This document shows positions 7,352 to 9,264 of a stretch of DNA of 9,264 nt, piece after piece (within the stretch, counting starts at the first letter, position 1; each line of letters opens with the position of its first letter). The DNA is taken from assembly GCA_947624635.1 (NCBI GenBank), contig CANQLF010000073.1:1-9264 (forward strand), in the 5' to 3' direction. The notes under the pieces are model-generated. The model was not told the DNA's origin, searched no databases, and saw nothing but the letters and a program-made list of their open reading frames with translations. The position numbers and the translations under genes are program-made. The stretch is from an uncultured Bacilli bacterium. Lineage in GTDB: Bacteria; Bacillota_I; Bacilli_A; RF39; UBA660.

Positions 7352-7810
7352 GTGGAAAAATTAACACCAGCTATGTTAGTGGATAAGGGTATATGCCCTA
7401 CTTGTTATGATAAGAGTCATAATAATTGTTTATATGGGAATAATGAAGATAAAATGTTATATGAAAATGAATTATTTGAATGTTTCCTAGTCGGTAATCC
7501 AAGAGCAATAGGTCATACTGTTATATCTAGTAAGAAACATTACAAAGATATGATGGAAATACCTGATGAATTATGTACTGAAGTATTTTTATTTGCTAAA
7601 AAAGCTATGAATATAATTAAAGAAGTGTATAATTCAGAAAGTGTTTATCTATGTACTATGTGTGATGGACCTATGAATCATTTTCACATACAATTAATAC
7701 CTAGATATAGTTATGAAAAACGTGGTTCTAAAAACTTTGTTAAAGAAAGAAAAGAATATATTCCGGATAATGAAAGAATAGAAAAATTAAGAAAGTTATT
7801 GAAAAAGTAA
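7352..7810 (+). CDS. HIT-family nucleotide-binding protein
   Basis: HIT (histidine triad) proteins hydrolyse or transfer nucleoside monophosphates from substrates such as dinucleoside polyphosphates. With GTG 7352 as start the protein has 152 residues. The core is typical: NPRAIGHTVISSKKHY at 49-64, where the GH and the later histidine are conserved in the family, and a C-terminal MNHFHIQLIPRY containing H110-x-H112-x-Q114. H112 corresponds to the nucleophile. The third histidine of the canonical triad is glutamine, as in the GalT branch. Extra cysteines occur at C15-x2-C18, C26 and C101-x2-C104; C15 and C18 probably bind zinc, as in several bacterial HIT proteins. The 36-base gap from the SEC-C gene has no obvious terminator, so it is probably the last gene of that operon. 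The exact substrate cannot be told from sequence. Confidence 0.9.
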   Translation: MEKLTPAMLVDKGICPTCYDKSHNNCLYGNNEDKMLYENELFECFLVGNPRAIGHTVISSKKHYKDMMEIPDELCTEVFLFAKKAMNIIKEVYNSESVYLCTMCDGPMNHFHIQLIPRYSYEKRGSKNFVKERKEYIPDNERIEKLRKLLKK

Positions 7811-7853
7811 TTCTTAAATTATAATCATAAATTTAGAAATATATTTAAGAATT
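7809..7853. repeat. AT-rich inverted repeat at the HIT gene end, weak terminator candidate
   Basis: AATTCTTAAAT (7809-7819), starting in the HIT stop codon, pairs perfectly with ATTTAAGAATT (7843-7853), an 11-bp stem with a 23-nt loop. It has only one G-C pair and no T tract follows, so it is a poor intrinsic terminator, but it is the best-placed structure for ending the plus-strand operon. The right arm overlaps the gene remnant on the other strand. Confidence 0.3.
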
Positions 7854-7921
7854 CTATCAGCAACCTCCTCTATTGTTAATTCTAACCAATTATTTCTGAT
7901 TGAAATAACTTTAGTTTTAAA
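7814..7921 (-). pseudogene. Possible C-terminal remnant of a lost gene
   Basis: The minus strand has a 35-codon open stretch, with no start codon in context, between stop codons at 7922-7924 and 7814-7816. Its translation contains VISIRNNWLELTIEEVADRI followed by LKYISKF. A beta-strand, a loop and an amphipathic helix of the form TxEEVADxIL are commonly seen at the C-terminus of small P-loop kinases and similar proteins. Upstream, all three minus-strand frames become stop-rich low-complexity AT sequence, so only the tail would remain. Protein-like character is judged by eye; the family is not identified. Chance coding-like sequence cannot be excluded. Confidence 0.35.
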
Positions 7922-7994
7922 TTAAATACTCACATTAGTAAATATTTATCAACAATGTTTTTAATGTTTTATCTTTTTGTAAATATTATTATAA

Positions 7995-8024
7995 GAAAAG
8001 AACCTAATATGTATTTTAAGTTCT
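7995..8024 (-). terminator. Weak hairpin after the large exported protein gene
   Basis: On the minus strand AGAAC (8020-8024) and GTTCT (7999-8003) pair, with three further A-T pairs possible inside after one mismatch, followed by TTTC. It lies about 20 bases after the stop codon of the exported protein gene. The stem is short, so this is only a candidate. Confidence 0.3.
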
Positions 8025-8044
8025 ATAATTATCTATATTTTTTA

Positions 8045-9264
8045 TTATTCATCATCATATCCTACAAAATACCAATTTACTTGAGAACCATCACCGGAAT
8101 AACGTTTTATTCCATTAGAAGCTGTGTAATTTGTAAGTACTGCTCCTGGTTTTATTGTTATTACTGGCGCAATAGAACCAGAAGTAGATTTTATGTCAAT
8201 TGTATTATCTAAAATCATGTATACTTTAAACATATTATTTGATGATGTAGGAGACATTGTCCATGTAGATGTAGAACTGTAAAAAGAAGCCGGCCAAGTA
8301 AAATAGCTACTACCAAAATTACCTGATGGAAAAAATAGATTATCAGGATTATAAACAGACATACCAGCCATAACAAGTTCATCAGCAGTAATAAGTCCAA
8401 CTTTTGATTTTACTTTGTATTCTTCGTCACATTCTAATTTAGGTTCAGGTTTTGCTTTGTTTAATCTATTCATTACTCCGTTATAATTCTCGCTTCTATC
8501 ATTACAATAATCTACTTCTTTTATCATTTCTTTTTCTTCTTCACTAAATGTCTTTTCATACCATCCATCTAAAACTTGTTTTATATTACTTTCTTTATAA
8601 TCAACAGAATCCCATTGAAAGTTGTTTTTTGTTTTAGATGCCATATTTGCAACTAAGGTTACAGATTTATCTTCATTTATTCTTACTATTTTCCATTGGA
8701 TGGGAGCGCCTTCACTAGCAGAAGTAAAAATATTGTCATTACTTTTAATTTCTCCAAAATATAACAAATTATTTCTAACTGGTCCTCTAAAGTAATAGAT
8801 TTCTCTATCTTTTACTTTAAATAATCCTTCATCATTTGTAGTTATACTATAATCAGGTTCTCTATCTCTTACTACATTATTAGCTAGTATTGTTTCTACT
8901 AAATCTTTCCCTGTCGTATTTTGAACTTTTGTATCAATTGTATCAACTTCAATATTAACATCAAATTCTAGATTTTGTAATTTATTTTGATCTTTATTTG
9001 TATCTTTTATATATACAAATAATATATAATTATCTTCTTCATTTGGCGTTATTTCCTTTGACGCAGAATAATCATTTGAATTACCATTAGGATATGCCTT
9101 TTGTTTGTATGTTGGGTCATAAAAATCACCATGTGCATATTCTTCGTTTGATTCTCCATCTTCAATATTAAGACCACCATTAGAATGCTTATAATCTAAG
9201 TCATATAAAACCCATTTAATGTCTTCTAAGCTACCACCAACTAGTTCTTTATTATCTGCATCAG
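8045..9264 (-). CDS. Large exported TasA-like surface protein, C-terminal part
   Basis: The minus-strand frame is open from the right edge to TAA 8045-8047, giving 405 visible residues; a TTG at 8765-8767 is internal, because the frame continues upstream with coherent protein sequence. Visible residues 1 to about 118 (SLEDIKWVLYDLDYKHSNGG; then ILFVYIKDTN; LEFDVNIEVDTIDT) resemble the beta-rich domain of TasA/SipW-type exported proteins. About 140-240 has GLFKVKDREIYYFRGPVRNN and IQWKIVRINEDKSVTLV. The end has LITADELVMAGM, WTMSP (334-338) and APVITIKPGA (365-374), a pattern I associate with DUF6273-like C-terminal domains of surface proteins in uncultured Bacilli. Two cysteines (253, 278) could form a disulfide. 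There is no LPxTG motif or C-terminal membrane helix, so it is not sortase-anchored. The signal peptide lies outside the window. Family labels are from recall. Confidence 0.8.
   Translation of the reverse strand, partial: DADNKELVGGSLEDIKWVLYDLDYKHSNGGLNIEDGESNEEYAHGDFYDPTYKQKAYPNGNSNDYSASKEITPNEEDNYILFVYIKDTNKDQNKLQNLEFDVNIEVDTIDTKVQNTTGKDLVETILANNVVRDREPDYSITTNDEGLFKVKDREIYYFRGPVRNNLLYFGEIKSNDNIFTSASEGAPIQWKIVRINEDKSVTLVANMASKTKNNFQWDSVDYKESNIKQVLDGWYEKTFSEEEKEMIKEVDYCNDRSENYNGVMNRLNKAKPEPKLECDEEYKVKSKVGLITADELVMAGMSVYNPDNLFFPSGNFGSSYFTWPASFYSSTSTWTMSPTSSNNMFKVYMILDNTIDIKSTSGSIAPVITIKPGAVLTNYTASNGIKRYSGDGSQVNWYFVGYDDE

Noticed and set aside
489..7810. Possible use of TGA as tryptophan (Mycoplasma code), suggested by very low GC
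   Set aside because: Every tryptophan examined in polC is TGG and no long gene contains in-frame TGA; one gene (4612-5301) ends with TGA.
7860..7871. Strong Shine-Dalgarno-like AGAGGAGGTT on the minus strand
   Set aside because: No start codon and open frame of useful length follows at the right distance; it is better explained as Glu-Glu-Val codons of the gene remnant.
7955..8212. Plus-strand open frame of 85 codons with a hydrophobic N-terminus
   Set aside because: Its second half is antisense to the exported protein gene and its first half is AT-rich intergenic sequence; no Shine-Dalgarno is visible and the composition is shadow-like.
8215..8400. Minus-strand 61-codon frame and other short frames in the exported protein and DUF6904-like regions (5577-5804, 5995-6177, 6541-6786)
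   Set aside because: All lie within or opposite well-supported genes in another frame and show no independent coding evidence.

Overview
The window is very AT-rich (roughly a quarter G+C by eye). It carries a Gram-positive PolC replicase and SipW/TasA-type exported proteins. Every tryptophan I checked in polC is TGG and long frames end normally, so the standard bacterial code applies rather than the Mycoplasma code. This suggests an uncultured low-GC Firmicute, perhaps a gut Bacilli lineage of the RF39 type; the lineage is inference.

Layout. Positions 1-229 (minus) hold the N-terminus of a small exported protein with a SipW-type signal sequence. Its promoter (269-296, minus) has eight consecutive G residues in the spacer between near-consensus -35 and -10 boxes, the most striking signal here and a good candidate for a phase-variation switch. 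A hairpin terminator (405-431) ends polC, which fills 489-4523 (minus). Upstream of polC on the same strand are an ECF-type sigma factor (5294-5767) and an overlapping soluble protein of unknown function (4612-5301). A divergent intergenic region (5768-5909) with a hairpin separates these from a plus-strand cluster: a DUF6904-like protein (5910-6635), a SEC-C zinc-motif/TPR-like protein (6638-7315) and a HIT-family protein (7352-7810). The 234-base gap 7811-8044 holds what looks like the C-terminal remnant of a lost minus-strand gene and weak hairpins. From 8045 to the right edge (minus) runs the C-terminal part of a large exported protein.

How they work together. Only limited links can be argued. 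The two edge genes are surface proteins probably processed by a SipW-like signal peptidase encoded elsewhere. The sigma factor and its overlapping partner look translationally coupled and probably form a regulatory pair, although the partner lacks the transmembrane segment and zinc motif typical of anti-sigma factors. The plus-strand trio is closely spaced and probably one operon of cytoplasmic proteins. No tRNA, rRNA, CRISPR array, transposase or riboswitch was recognised.
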